This document shows, one piece after another, positions 32,548 to 40,254 of a DNA stretch of 64,000 nt. Location of the stretch: assembly GCA_030827135.1 (NCBI GenBank), contig JAURFE010000001.1, positions 1,393,946-1,457,945 of the forward strand, read 5' to 3'. This stretch comes from Vicinamibacterales bacterium (GTDB taxonomy: Bacteria; Acidobacteriota; Vicinamibacteria; Vicinamibacterales; SCN-69-37). Position 1 is the stretch's first letter. Every line of letters begins with the position of its first letter. The notes beneath the pieces were generated by a model. The model worked only from the letters and a program-made list of their open reading frames with translations, was not told the DNA's origin and ran no database searches. Both the position numbers and the translations under genes were made by a program.

Positions 32548-33626
32548 CAACGTCGCCCAACACGCAGCCGGAGGCGGCGCAGAATTGGCCTCAGTTTCGA
32601 AACACCCCGACACTCTCGGGCGTGACAGCGGCCGCGGTGCCGGCGGCGCTGCGGTTGCAGTGGACGTTTGACGCCGGAGCGGCGGTGGACTCGTCGGCGG
32701 CCATCGTTGATGGCGTTGTGTACGTGGGGGTCGGCGACGGCAGACTGCTGGCCATCGACGCCGCCACCGGCAAGCAGAAGTGGGCGTACCGGGCCGTGTC
32801 CGACGACTACGGCATCGGCGAGTCGTCGCCGGCCGTTGCCAACGGCATCGTCTACATCGGCGACCTGAATGGCGTGTTTCACGCTGTGGATGCGGCGACC
32901 GGCAAGGCGCGCTGGACGTTCAAGACCGGCGCCGAGATCAAGTCGTCTCCGGTGGTCGCGTCAGGCAAAGTGCTGATCGGGTCCTACGACGGACACCTCT
33001 ATGGCCTGGACGCCTCCACAGGGAAGCAGGCGTGGAAGGTGCAGACCGACAACTACGTGCACGCCACGCCGGCCATCTGGAACGGCGTGGCCTACTTCGG
33101 CGGGTGCGACGAGTTTTTCCATGGCGTGCGCATCAGCGACGGCGCGCACGTGGTCTCGATGAACACCGAGGCCTACACCGCCGCCTCCCCCGCGATCGCC
33201 AGCGGTATCGCCTACTACGGGACGTTTGCCAATGAAGTGGTGGCGGTGGACATCGCCGCGAAAAAGGTGCGCTGGCGCTTCATGGACCCCGACCGGCAGT
33301 TCCCGTTCTACTCATCCGCCGCGCTCGCCAACGGGATGATGGTGCTCGGGGGGCGCGACAAGAACGTCCGCGCCATTGACCTCGGCACAGGTAGAGAGCG
33401 CTGGGTCTTCCCGACACGCGCCCGCGTCGAATCCTCCCCCGCCATCGTCGGCACGCGCGTCTTCGTGGGATCAAGCGACGGCAAGTTCTACGTGCTGGAC
33501 CTCAACTCGGGCAAGCGACTCTGGGACTTCGAAGCCGGCGCGCCCATCACCGCGTCGCCCGCCATCGCCGGCGGCCGTGTCGTCATCGGAGACGGCGACG
33601 GCCGCATCTACGCCTTCGGGCAATAG
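32451..33626 (+). CDS. Exported PQQ-like beta-propeller protein, third copy
   Basis: 391-aa protein with a signal peptide (MRIGISAIAGLVAMAASLPL). A low-complexity stretch (IPQSSILNSATSP) encoded by word repeats follows. The domain starts at NWPQFRNTPTLSG and has about seven regular blades: LAIDAATGKQKWAYR, HAVDAATGKARWTFKTG, YGLDASTGKQAWKVQTD, VAVDIAAKKVRWRF, RAIDLGTGRERWVFP and YVLDLNSGKRLWDFEAG. A single-domain BamB/PQQ-like propeller, probably periplasmic. It lies 24 bp after the previous propeller gene. Confidence 0.83.
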   Translation: MRIGISAIAGLVAMAASLPLLAAIPQSSILNSATSPNTQPEAAQNWPQFRNTPTLSGVTAAAVPAALRLQWTFDAGAAVDSSAAIVDGVVYVGVGDGRLLAIDAATGKQKWAYRAVSDDYGIGESSPAVANGIVYIGDLNGVFHAVDAATGKARWTFKTGAEIKSSPVVASGKVLIGSYDGHLYGLDASTGKQAWKVQTDNYVHATPAIWNGVAYFGGCDEFFHGVRISDGAHVVSMNTEAYTAASPAIASGIAYYGTFANEVVAVDIAAKKVRWRFMDPDRQFPFYSSAALANGMMVLGGRDKNVRAIDLGTGRERWVFPTRARVESSPAIVGTRVFVGSSDGKFYVLDLNSGKRLWDFEAGAPITASPAIAGGRVVIGDGDGRIYAFGQ

Positions 33627-33668
33627 CGTTCTCGCGTTTCACAACGAGACTCGGAGGGCTGGGAGTTC

Positions 33669-34829
33669 TCAGGGGTACGTAGGGCGCGCTGGGGTTGAGC
33701 GCGCCAGCGCAGCGACGTCGTAGGCAAATCGCAACAGGCCGCGGACGCCGGCGGATGTGTTGACCTGGACGGCGACGGTGGTGCCGGTGCTGCGCACGTG
33801 TACCAGCTCAGTCAGGTAGCCTGGGAAAAAGCCGCTGTGGCCCACGACGGGACCGACCGGAGTGGTGGGCCGTACGATGACACCGAGTCCATACTGCACC
33901 TCTGGGCCGAGACGTGCCGGCACTGCGGAGTCGAGCATCAACGCTTTGCCCGGCGCAGACAAGGCGTCGCCGAGATACAGCGCATGTCCCCACCGTGCGA
34001 GGTCGCGAGGGCTGGTCGCAAATCCGCCGCCTCCCCACTCGAATTGCGGGTTGATGACGATCAGGCCGTCCTTGATCATTTCATCCGGAAAACCGAGTGG
34101 GTCCTTGGGACCAGCGTAGCCCTGCGCGAGCCCCGGGATTCTCCGGCTCGTCTGAGGCACCACACGCGTCAACTTCAGCGGACCCAGAAAGCGGGCTGCG
34201 ATTTCGTCATAGGCCCTGGTGCCCATGACCTGTTCGAGCACCATGGCGAGCACGATGTAGTTGGTGTCCGAGTACTCCCAGCCCTCGCCCGCAGCAAACG
34301 CCGCTCTGGTGTCGAAGAGATACGCGAGCTGGTCTTCCGGTTTCCACACCCGATCGGGCTGGGCGCGGAGGTCGGCCGTGAATGCCGGATTCATTTCGTA
34401 GCGCACAAGGCCGCTCGTGTGCGTCATGAGATGGCGGATTGTGATGTCCCGCGCATTCGGCAGCCGGTCGAACCACGGACGGTCGCCAAGGTAGTTCGAG
34501 ACTTTGGCATCAAGATCGAGACGCCTGTTGTCGATAAGTTGCACCGCGAGCGCGGCAAAAAACGTCTTGCCTGTGCTTCCGGCGAGGAGAAGGTCGTCAG
34601 TCGTGAGCGGAGTGCCCGTTGTCCGATCCGCGACCCCCGCCGTCGTCGCGTACACCGCGCCGTCCTTCGTCACGAGCCCGACCGACACGCCCGGGGCTCC
34701 AGAGGCCGGTTGCCACTTCGCGACAAGTTGCTGAAGCTGCTCCTGCAGCGAAGCCGCGGATTGTTGAGGTGCCTGCGCGGCCGAGAGGGTCGCAACGCCG
34801 ACCACCACCGCACCGACCCATTGCGTCAT
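33669..34829 (-). CDS. Serine hydrolase of the beta-lactamase/penicillin-binding-protein fold
   Basis: 386 aa from the ATG at 34829 (MTQWVGAVVVGVATLSAA, a signal peptide); earlier in-frame ATGs lie in repeat DNA. The class C/PBP motifs are present: nucleophile motif LAGSTGKTFF (SxxK), EYSDTNY at the YxN position (Asp instead of Asn) and GHSGFFPGY (HxG). It is probably a periplasmic esterase, DD-peptidase or peptidase of the large COG1680 family; substrate unknown. The last residues (STPARPTYP) come from a REP-like element, so the C-terminus was probably rewritten by it. Confidence 0.87.
   Translation of the reverse strand: MTQWVGAVVVGVATLSAAQAPQQSAASLQEQLQQLVAKWQPASGAPGVSVGLVTKDGAVYATTAGVADRTTGTPLTTDDLLLAGSTGKTFFAALAVQLIDNRRLDLDAKVSNYLGDRPWFDRLPNARDITIRHLMTHTSGLVRYEMNPAFTADLRAQPDRVWKPEDQLAYLFDTRAAFAAGEGWEYSDTNYIVLAMVLEQVMGTRAYDEIAARFLGPLKLTRVVPQTSRRIPGLAQGYAGPKDPLGFPDEMIKDGLIVINPQFEWGGGGFATSPRDLARWGHALYLGDALSAPGKALMLDSAVPARLGPEVQYGLGVIVRPTTPVGPVVGHSGFFPGYLTELVHVRSTGTTVAVQVNTSAGVRGLLRFAYDVAALARSTPARPTYP
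33679..33705 (+). repeat. REP-like hairpin inside the 3' end of a hydrolase gene
   Basis: GTAG (33679-33682), arms GGCGCGCT / AGCGCGCC and the 7-nt loop GGGGTTG. Flank and loop are identical to the pair at 28301-28360, while the arms differ in a compensated way. It lies inside the coding sequence of the hydrolase at 33669-34829 and encodes its final residues. Confidence 0.85.
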
Positions 34830-34898
34830 TCCATTAACCCATTGCCCCATTGACCGATTCCATTGCCTCATTGTCCCGTTGCCCCATTGCCCCATTTT
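34823..34898. repeat. ATTGCCCC-type word-repeat tract
   Basis: Degenerate units of mostly 8 bp (ATTGCCCC, ATTAACCC, ATTGACCG, ATTGCCTC). The tract lies across the start of the hydrolase gene and the end of the membrane-protein gene at 34868, which ends WGNGATGQ because of it. Similar words precede the array at 43839. Confidence 0.65.
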
Positions 34899-35401
34899 GA
34901 GAACGTCAGCGCCCAGAGCCCTGGCGCCCACGCAAGGGTCCACGCCACCAGATGCCACACGTAGTTGCGGCCACCTGCGGGAGCGTGCTCGGTCCAGATG
35001 CCGGAGACGAAGTAGAAGGCAGCGCCACTCGCCACCGCGGCGACGACGCCACGTGCGATCCACTCACCGACCCGACCCACACCCTGCCGCAGCCACGCGT
35101 TGATAGCCGCGAGCACGATCCACATGAACGCCCAGGCGGCGATGAGTCCGCCGAGGTATCCCAGCGTGCCGGCGACGGCATAAAACGCGAGTGCACCAGC
35201 AACGCCGGCCACGATGCCGCCGAGGGAGCCACGCGCCAGCGCACCAGCGGCGTGGCCAAGCACAACGCCGACGGCGAGCAACAACGCTGCACCATGCACA
35301 ATGCCGGCCGTCGTCGTATGACGCACGCCGTATTCGAACCAGATGTAGTCGCCGATGGTCGCCACCAGTGCCACGACGAGCGGCCGGACGATGTGGGACA
35401 T
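34868..35401 (-). CDS. Integral membrane protein, unknown function
   Basis: 177-aa hydrophobic protein with five or six predicted membrane segments: VVALVATIGDYIWFEYGV, GAALLLAVGVVLGHAAGA, GIVAGVAGALAFYAVAG, AAWAFMWIVLAAINAWL, GVVAAVASGAAFYFV and LVAWTLAWAPGLWAL. I do not recognise the family. It lies 23 bp after the ABA4-like gene and before the serine hydrolase. Its last residues are encoded by word-repeat DNA, so the natural C-terminus may be near LWALTFSKW. Confidence 0.75.
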   Translation of the reverse strand: MSHIVRPLVVALVATIGDYIWFEYGVRHTTTAGIVHGAALLLAVGVVLGHAAGALARGSLGGIVAGVAGALAFYAVAGTLGYLGGLIAAWAFMWIVLAAINAWLRQGVGRVGEWIARGVVAAVASGAAFYFVSGIWTEHAPAGGRNYVWHLVAWTLAWAPGLWALTFSKWGNGATGQ

Positions 35402-35424
35402 CGCCGCAGATTATGTCACCGGGC

Positions 35425-35925
35425 TCAGGATTGGCGAGCGGGCGGTGGGACGGGCGGACGTGGCCTCGGGGTGCGATGGGACGTCGGCGGTTCAGCGCCC
35501 GGCCAACTGCGTACAACAGCCGCCCGCACACCGAAGTACGCCAGCAATCCGATCGGGCCGGCCAGGAACGTCAGGCCCAGACACGGCACCACGTACCAGT
35601 GCGGCACCTCAAGGCGCTGCGCGTCCCGCACTTCCCACGCGCCGACAAACAAATCGAACGCCAGGTAGTGCACCCACCCCGCCAGCAGGAGCCATTCATT
35701 CCGAAACATCTCACCCACGTCGTGAATGGACGAGAAGCCACCCTTGAAACTTCCGACGTCACTGATCATGACGACGAAATAGAGGAGCGAGAGGAGCCCC
35801 GGAATCAGATACGCCGCGAAGATGCGCGTCCATTTCCAGAGCGGCAGCACCACCAGCAGTACCCAGCCGGGCAACACCAGCGCATTGCTGATAGTGAAGA
35901 TGTCCGCGACAGTCAACTGGGACAC
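35425..35925 (-). CDS. ABA4-like (DUF4281) membrane protein
   Basis: 166-aa protein with about four membrane spans. It shows the DUF4281/ABA4 pattern: FTISNALVLPGWVLLVVLPL at the N-terminus, LAGWVHYLAFDLFVGAWEVRD in the middle and PHWYVVPCLGLTFLAGPIGL near the C-terminus, followed by a Pro/Arg-rich cytoplasmic tail. Plant ABA4 is required for neoxanthin formation; bacterial members have no assigned function and no carotenoid gene lies nearby. It lies between the thioesterase and another membrane protein on the same strand, probably one operon. Confidence 0.8.
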   Translation of the reverse strand: MSQLTVADIFTISNALVLPGWVLLVVLPLWKWTRIFAAYLIPGLLSLLYFVVMISDVGSFKGGFSSIHDVGEMFRNEWLLLAGWVHYLAFDLFVGAWEVRDAQRLEVPHWYVVPCLGLTFLAGPIGLLAYFGVRAAVVRSWPGAEPPTSHRTPRPRPPVPPPARQS

Positions 35926-35945
35926 AGCTCCATTTTACTCCCGGC

Positions 35946-36347
35946 TTACCGCAGGCGTGTCACCACGTCCGGCGGCAGTTCCACCGAGCGGACGCCCCGA
36001 TCCGGCACGGTCTCTACGCACACGGAGGTCATCGCTCCGGTCGCGAGGATGTCGGTGCCGCGCCTCAGGGTGAATCCGTATCTGAGCGAGCGACGCCCTA
36101 CGGCCTCGACTCGTACGTCCACCTCAAATTCGTCCTCGAAATGCAGCGGGCCCTTGAAGTCACACGAGGCAGACACCCGCGGGTATCCGAGGCGCCCCCC
36201 CGGAGGCGCGATCTGCAGGCCCAGTGAGCGCCACAATGCGTGCTCGGCTTCTTCCATGTAGCGGAAATACCAACTGAAGTGGACGATACCGGCCATATCG
36301 GTCTCGGCAAACTGCACGCGGCGTCGGTAACAGAACTCAGCAGGCAT
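35946..36347 (-). CDS. Hotdog-fold acyl-CoA thioesterase (4-hydroxybenzoyl-CoA thioesterase/YbgC type)
   Basis: 133-aa protein of normal length for the family. The N-terminal motif FAETDMAGIVHFSWYFRYMEE contains the active-site Asp (usual form D-x-x-G-x-V/H-x-x-x-Y). DFKGPLHFEDEFEVDVRVEA and VCVETVP complete the hotdog. It hydrolyses acyl-CoA thioesters in the cytoplasm; the exact acyl chain is unknown. It is first of a minus-strand group with the ABA4-like and membrane proteins and divergent from the TonB receptor at 36370, with only 22 bp between the start codons. Confidence 0.9.
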   Translation of the reverse strand: MPAEFCYRRRVQFAETDMAGIVHFSWYFRYMEEAEHALWRSLGLQIAPPGGRLGYPRVSASCDFKGPLHFEDEFEVDVRVEAVGRRSLRYGFTLRRGTDILATGAMTSVCVETVPDRGVRSVELPPDVVTRLR

Positions 36348-36355
36348 GGCCTTTC

Positions 36356-36363
36356 ACTATACT
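36356..36363. promoter_or_regulatory. Overlapping divergent -10 elements
   Basis: The sequence ACTATACT reads TATACT on plus (36358-36363) and TATAGT on minus (36361-36356). Each lies 6-8 nt from a start codon (36370 on plus, 36347 on minus). This would place both transcription starts at or next to the start codons. No good -35 or Shine-Dalgarno is visible on either side. Confidence 0.45.
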
Positions 36364-36369
36364 GACGGC

Positions 36370-39300
36370 ATGCGTTTTTTGATTCGATCTCTCGCCCTGG
36401 CGGCGATCCTCCTCCTGACCGTCACGCGAACGGTCTCGGCGCAGACGGGCGCCACGCTCTCTGGTGTCGTGCAGGACGGCTCGGGCGGAGTGCTGCCTGG
36501 CGCAGTCGTCGTGGCGCGCCAGGTCGCGACCGGTGCCACTCGTGAAACGGTGTCCGGGGCCGACGGCCGCTTCGCGATGGGCAGTCTCCAGGCCGGAGCC
36601 TACGAGGTGCGGGCAGAGTTGAACGGTTTTCGCCCCCTCCTCAGATCCGGCATCAATCTGACGGTCGGTGAAAATGCCTCGCTCACGCTGACGATGACGG
36701 TGGGCGCGGCAGAGGTCGTCACCGTGACCGGTGCGGCGTCGCAGGTCAACACGCGAACCTCCGAGCTCAGCTACCTGGTCGATCAGCGCACGATGGCGCA
36801 GATTCCGGTGAACGGCCGCAACTACACCGACCTCATGTCGTTGCTGCCGGCGGTGACCCCGTTCCCGCATCGCGACAACGGCTCGGTGGTCGCGCATGGC
36901 CTCGCGATGAGTGTGAACGGGCAGGACCCACGCGCGAACGTCTACCTGCTCGACGGCACGTTGCTCAACGACTTCACCAACAGCCCGGCAGGATCGGCAG
37001 CAGGCACCGCCCTCGGCATGGACACCGTGCAGGAGTTCCGGCTTGAGTCGAACACCTATCGCGCGGAGTTTGGCCGCAATATCGGCGGACAGATCAACGC
37101 GATCACCAAGTCAGGCACCAATCGCCTCGCCGGCAGCGCGTTTGAGTTCCATCGCAACGAGGCGCTCGATGCGAAGGGGTACTTCGACACCGGTGACAAG
37201 CCCGACTTCATGCGCAACCAGTTCGGCGGCACGCTGGGCGGTCCGGTCCGTCGCGATCGGCTGTTTTTCTTCGGCGGCTACGAAGCCCTGATCGAAAACC
37301 TCGGCCGCACGGTGGTGACGACCGTGCCCGACGCCAACGCACGGCTCGGTGTGGTGAATGGCGTGACCATCCCGATCAATGCGGCGGTGGTCCCGTTCCT
37401 CAACGAATTTCCGCGCGCCAACGGCGAGTCGATCGGCAGTGGTCTCGCACGGTACACCTTCCCCTTCGATCAGACACTCCGGCAGCACTTCCTGCAGGGG
37501 CGCGTTGATGCGGTGCTCGCCAACGGTGCGCAGCTCTTCACGCGCTACACGTTTGACGACGCCGAGCAGCGGCTGCCGACCGACTTTCCGCAGTTTCCCC
37601 GGTCGTTCATCTCGACCAACCAGTACCTGACCGCCGAGTACCGCCAGTCGTTGTCGAGTTCGTCGTTTCACACACTGCGGGCCGGCTACAGCCGCACGCG
37701 TGTTGGACAGGACATTGAAGCCAACACGGCAACACCGCTGCCCGTCTTTGCGCCTGGCCGCGAGTTCACGGGTGCCATTGATATCGGCGGCATGCCGCGC
37801 TTCGGCCCCCAGCTCTCGGCCCGCCTGCGCCTGCGGCAGGACGTGTTCAGCCTGAACTACGACATCACGCACACGCGCGGCAAACATCTCTTCAAGGCGG
37901 GTGTGGTCGGCGAGCACTACGTGTCGAGCGAGTTCAACCCGACGTTCAGCCTCGGTGTGTTCCGGTTTGCCAGCATCAGTACGTTCCTGCGTGCCACGCC
38001 AGCGTCGTTCATCGGGCTCACGCCGCAGGGCGACACCAACCGCAAGTGGCCGTTCACGGTATATGGCGCCTATCTGCAGGACGACTGGCAGGTGCGGCCC
38101 AACCTCACGCTGAACCTTGGCGTGCGCGTTGAGGGTTCCACCATGCCGGTGGACGAAGGCAACCGCGACATCAACATGCGTGACCTGCTCGGAGTGCCCG
38201 AGATTGGCCGGCTGTACAAGAACCCGGCGCCGACGATCTCTCCGCGTGTCGGTGCCGCGTGGAATGTGCGCGCGGACGGCCGCACGTCCATCCGCGGTGG
38301 CTACGGGCTGTACTACAACACCAATAACCATCAGAACCTGATCGTCACGGTCACCAACCCGCCTGCGACTCCGCGCGTGGTCATTGCCGCGCCGTCGTTT
38401 CCCGTCCCGCAGTTCGAGCGCCTCTCCGGCATCTCGATTCGCCCGATGCAGTACGACATCCAGTTGCCACGCGTCCACATGTGGAACCTCAACGTGCAGC
38501 AGGAGCTCTTCGCCGACTGGGTCGTGATGGTGGGTTACGCCGGGTCGCGCGGCAAGCACCTGTGGCGCAACTCCGATGTCAACGTGCCGACGCCGACGAC
38601 GCTGTCGGACGGGACGCTGTTTTACGCAGCTGGCCTTACTCGTCCCAACACGCGTTACTCCGCGATCGAGCTCAAGTCGAGTGACGGCAACTCCTGGTAC
38701 AAGGCGTTCATCGTCGAAATGAAAAAGCGATGGAGCAATGGGCTGCAGGTGCAGTCGTCCTACACATGGTCGGAGTCGGAGGACACCACGCAGAACTCGA
38801 CGTTCTTCTCGGACTCAACGACCGCCACGACGTCGGCGATGCCGGAGTTCATCAAGGACTACAACAAGGGGTATTCGGACTTTCATGCGAAGCACAACTG
38901 GGTGACCAACTTTGTGTGGGAGCCGTTCAGCGGATGGCGCCTGTCGGGCATCTACCGCATGCGGAGCGGCAGCCCGCTCACGCCGTTTGTGCAGACCAAC
39001 CGATCGCGTTCGCTCTGGTCGCCATCGCTCGGGCCGGGCACCGGTCCCGATCGTCCCAGCTACGCGCCGGGATACGGCCCGAACAACGCTGTCACGGGCG
39101 ACCCGACGCGCTGGTTCAACCCGGCGGCATTCCGGCTTCAGCCCATCGGCACGTTCGGCACTGTGGGCCGCAACGAACTGATCGGACCCGACCTGCAGAC
39201 GATGGACCTGGCGCTGAGCAGGACGATCGGCCTGCGCCGCCTGTCGATGGGCCGTGGGACGATCGAACTGCGCGCGGAAGTGTTCAACCTCTTCAACCGC

Positions 39301-39438
39301 GCCAACTTCGGCCCCCCGTCGCTGGTCGCCTTCTCCGGCACCGCCAACGACGAACCCGTCTTGTCGTCGTTCGGCCAGATCCGCTCGACGATCACATCGG
39401 GACGCCAGGCACAGCTGGGTGTCAGAATCTCGTTCTGA
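36370..39438 (+). CDS. TonB-dependent receptor, Oar-like, third copy
   Basis: 1022-aa outer-membrane receptor starting at 36370 (MRFLIRSLALAAILLLTVTR...SAQ signal peptide). The CarboxypepD_reg domain (ATLSGVVQDGSGGVLPGAVV) is followed by a plug with 'VNGRNYTDLMSLLPAVTPF', 'GQDPRANVYLLDGTLLNDF' and 'QINAITKSGTNRLAGSAF'. The barrel ends LGVRISF. This is the subtype most common in Acidobacteriota. No substrate-specific partner lies beside it. A -10-like TATACT 6 nt upstream of the ATG suggests a leaderless transcript. Confidence 0.93.
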   Translation: MRFLIRSLALAAILLLTVTRTVSAQTGATLSGVVQDGSGGVLPGAVVVARQVATGATRETVSGADGRFAMGSLQAGAYEVRAELNGFRPLLRSGINLTVGENASLTLTMTVGAAEVVTVTGAASQVNTRTSELSYLVDQRTMAQIPVNGRNYTDLMSLLPAVTPFPHRDNGSVVAHGLAMSVNGQDPRANVYLLDGTLLNDFTNSPAGSAAGTALGMDTVQEFRLESNTYRAEFGRNIGGQINAITKSGTNRLAGSAFEFHRNEALDAKGYFDTGDKPDFMRNQFGGTLGGPVRRDRLFFFGGYEALIENLGRTVVTTVPDANARLGVVNGVTIPINAAVVPFLNEFPRANGESIGSGLARYTFPFDQTLRQHFLQGRVDAVLANGAQLFTRYTFDDAEQRLPTDFPQFPRSFISTNQYLTAEYRQSLSSSSFHTLRAGYSRTRVGQDIEANTATPLPVFAPGREFTGAIDIGGMPRFGPQLSARLRLRQDVFSLNYDITHTRGKHLFKAGVVGEHYVSSEFNPTFSLGVFRFASISTFLRATPASFIGLTPQGDTNRKWPFTVYGAYLQDDWQVRPNLTLNLGVRVEGSTMPVDEGNRDINMRDLLGVPEIGRLYKNPAPTISPRVGAAWNVRADGRTSIRGGYGLYYNTNNHQNLIVTVTNPPATPRVVIAAPSFPVPQFERLSGISIRPMQYDIQLPRVHMWNLNVQQELFADWVVMVGYAGSRGKHLWRNSDVNVPTPTTLSDGTLFYAAGLTRPNTRYSAIELKSSDGNSWYKAFIVEMKKRWSNGLQVQSSYTWSESEDTTQNSTFFSDSTTATTSAMPEFIKDYNKGYSDFHAKHNWVTNFVWEPFSGWRLSGIYRMRSGSPLTPFVQTNRSRSLWSPSLGPGTGPDRPSYAPGYGPNNAVTGDPTRWFNPAAFRLQPIGTFGTVGRNELIGPDLQTMDLALSRTIGLRRLSMGRGTIELRAEVFNLFNRANFGPPSLVAFSGTANDEPVLSSFGQIRSTITSGRQAQLGVRISF

Positions 39439-39503
39439 CGCTCTCGGTCCAGGGTCCAGTAGTCCAAGGGCGCGATACCTGGTGCCGTACGTAGGTACCG
39501 TAC

Positions 39504-39659
39504 GCAGGGCCGCCTGAACTTGAGGCGGCCATCGTGGCGCGCTCAAGTTCAGCGCGCCCTACGACGAGGCGCGATCACCCCCAGCGCGCCCTACGACGAG
39601 GCGCGATCACCCCCAGCGCGCCCTACAAGGAGACGCGCTCACCCCCAGCGCACCCTGCG
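39504..39659. repeat. Cluster of five REP-like hairpins, three in tandem
   Basis: The 271-bp gap 39439-39709 holds no gene. Copy one (39504-39530, GCAG foot, plus) and copy two (39536-39562, CTAC, minus) have reverse-complementary loops GAACTTG and CAAGTTC. Copies three to five (starts 39568, 39600, 39632) repeat every 32 bp with arms near GGCGCG.T / AGCGCGCC, loop CACCCCC and trailing CTAC, CTAC, CTGC. GGTCC/GGACC-rich word repeats flank the cluster (39446-39470 and 39663-39695). Confidence 0.85.
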
Positions 39660-39709
39660 ACGGCCCCTGGACCTTGGACCCTGGCCCCTGGACCGCTAGT
39701 ATGTAGTCC

Positions 39710-40162
39710 ATGCATTGGGTGGTCTTCGCGTTAGGAGCGGCGTTGTCGTGGGGGCTGTATGGCCCTGCGCTTCACCAGGGACAGGTCAAACTCGGCAGCC
39801 CGTTCAAGGCGCTGCTCTGTGTCGGGGTCGCCTACTTCATTGTCGGCGTCATGGTGCCGATGGTGGTACTGGCGTCTCAGGGACAGCTCACCAAGGGCTG
39901 GACAATGGATGGCGCGATGGGTGCGACAGCCGCAGGGATGCTCGGTGCCATCGGCGCCGTGTTCATCATCTATGCGTTCCGCGCAGGAGGGCTGCCGACC
40001 TACGTGATGCCGTTGGTCTTCGGCGGCGCACCTGTCGTCAATGTGTTGTTCACCATGTACCTCCACCCGCCCAAGGAATCACCGAACCCGCTGCTGTATC
40101 TCGGGTTCATCCTCGTCGCGGCGGGGGCGTCGCTGGTGTTGTACTTCAAGCCGCAGGCGTAA
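39710..40162 (+). CDS. Small EamA/DMT-like membrane protein
   Basis: 150-aa protein with five membrane spans: VVFALGAALSWGLYGPAL, KALLCVGVAYFIVGVMVPMV, GATAAGMLGAIGAVFIIYAF, TYVMPLVFGGAPVVNVLFT and LLYLGFILVAAGASLVLYF. The Gly/Ala-rich pattern and PLVFGGAPVVN resemble one EamA half of drug/metabolite transporters; a single half would need to dimerise. Its gene follows the REP cluster and is followed by a long hairpin right after the stop. Confidence 0.75.
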   Translation: MHWVVFALGAALSWGLYGPALHQGQVKLGSPFKALLCVGVAYFIVGVMVPMVVLASQGQLTKGWTMDGAMGATAAGMLGAIGAVFIIYAFRAGGLPTYVMPLVFGGAPVVNVLFTMYLHPPKESPNPLLYLGFILVAAGASLVLYFKPQA

Positions 40163-40163
40163 C

Positions 40164-40217
40164 GACGCCGGGTGTCTTTTTTCGCTCTCAGCGTCAGCAA
40201 AAAAGACACCCGACGTC
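40164..40217. repeat. Long hairpin with T6/A6 at the loop end, right after a stop codon
   Basis: A 19-bp stem with one mismatch: GACGCCGGGTGTCTTTTTT pairs with AAAAAAGACACCCGACGTC, enclosing a 16-nt loop. It begins 1 bp after the TAA of the gene at 39710. The T and A runs are inside the stem next to the loop, unlike an intrinsic terminator. CCCGACGTCTT is shared with the hairpin at 54139. Confidence 0.8.
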
Positions 40218-40226
40218 TTGACCATC

Positions 40227-40254
40227 GGCGCGCTTCAAGTTCAGCGCGCCCTAC
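40227..40254 (-). repeat. REP-like hairpin supplying a stop codon
   Basis: Arms GGCGCGCT / AGCGCGCC, 8-nt loop TCAAGTTC, then CTAC (GTAG on the minus strand). The CTA at 40251-40253 is the TAG stop of the metalloprotease gene. Confidence 0.85.

Noticed and set aside
34830-35063. Extended N-terminus of the serine hydrolase
   Set aside because: It overlaps the upstream membrane-protein gene and consists of word-repeat translation (WGNGTMRQWN-like); the signal peptide begins at 34829.
39568-39659. Possible CRISPR array (three 32-bp repeats)
   Set aside because: The 32-bp period leaves no variable spacers; the units are nearly identical throughout, each contains a GTAG-footed hairpin, and no cas gene is present. 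It is a tandem REP array.
40164-40217. Ordinary rho-independent terminator after the EamA-like gene
   Set aside because: The T-run lies in the 5' arm and the A-run in the 3' arm; no U tract follows the stem on either strand.
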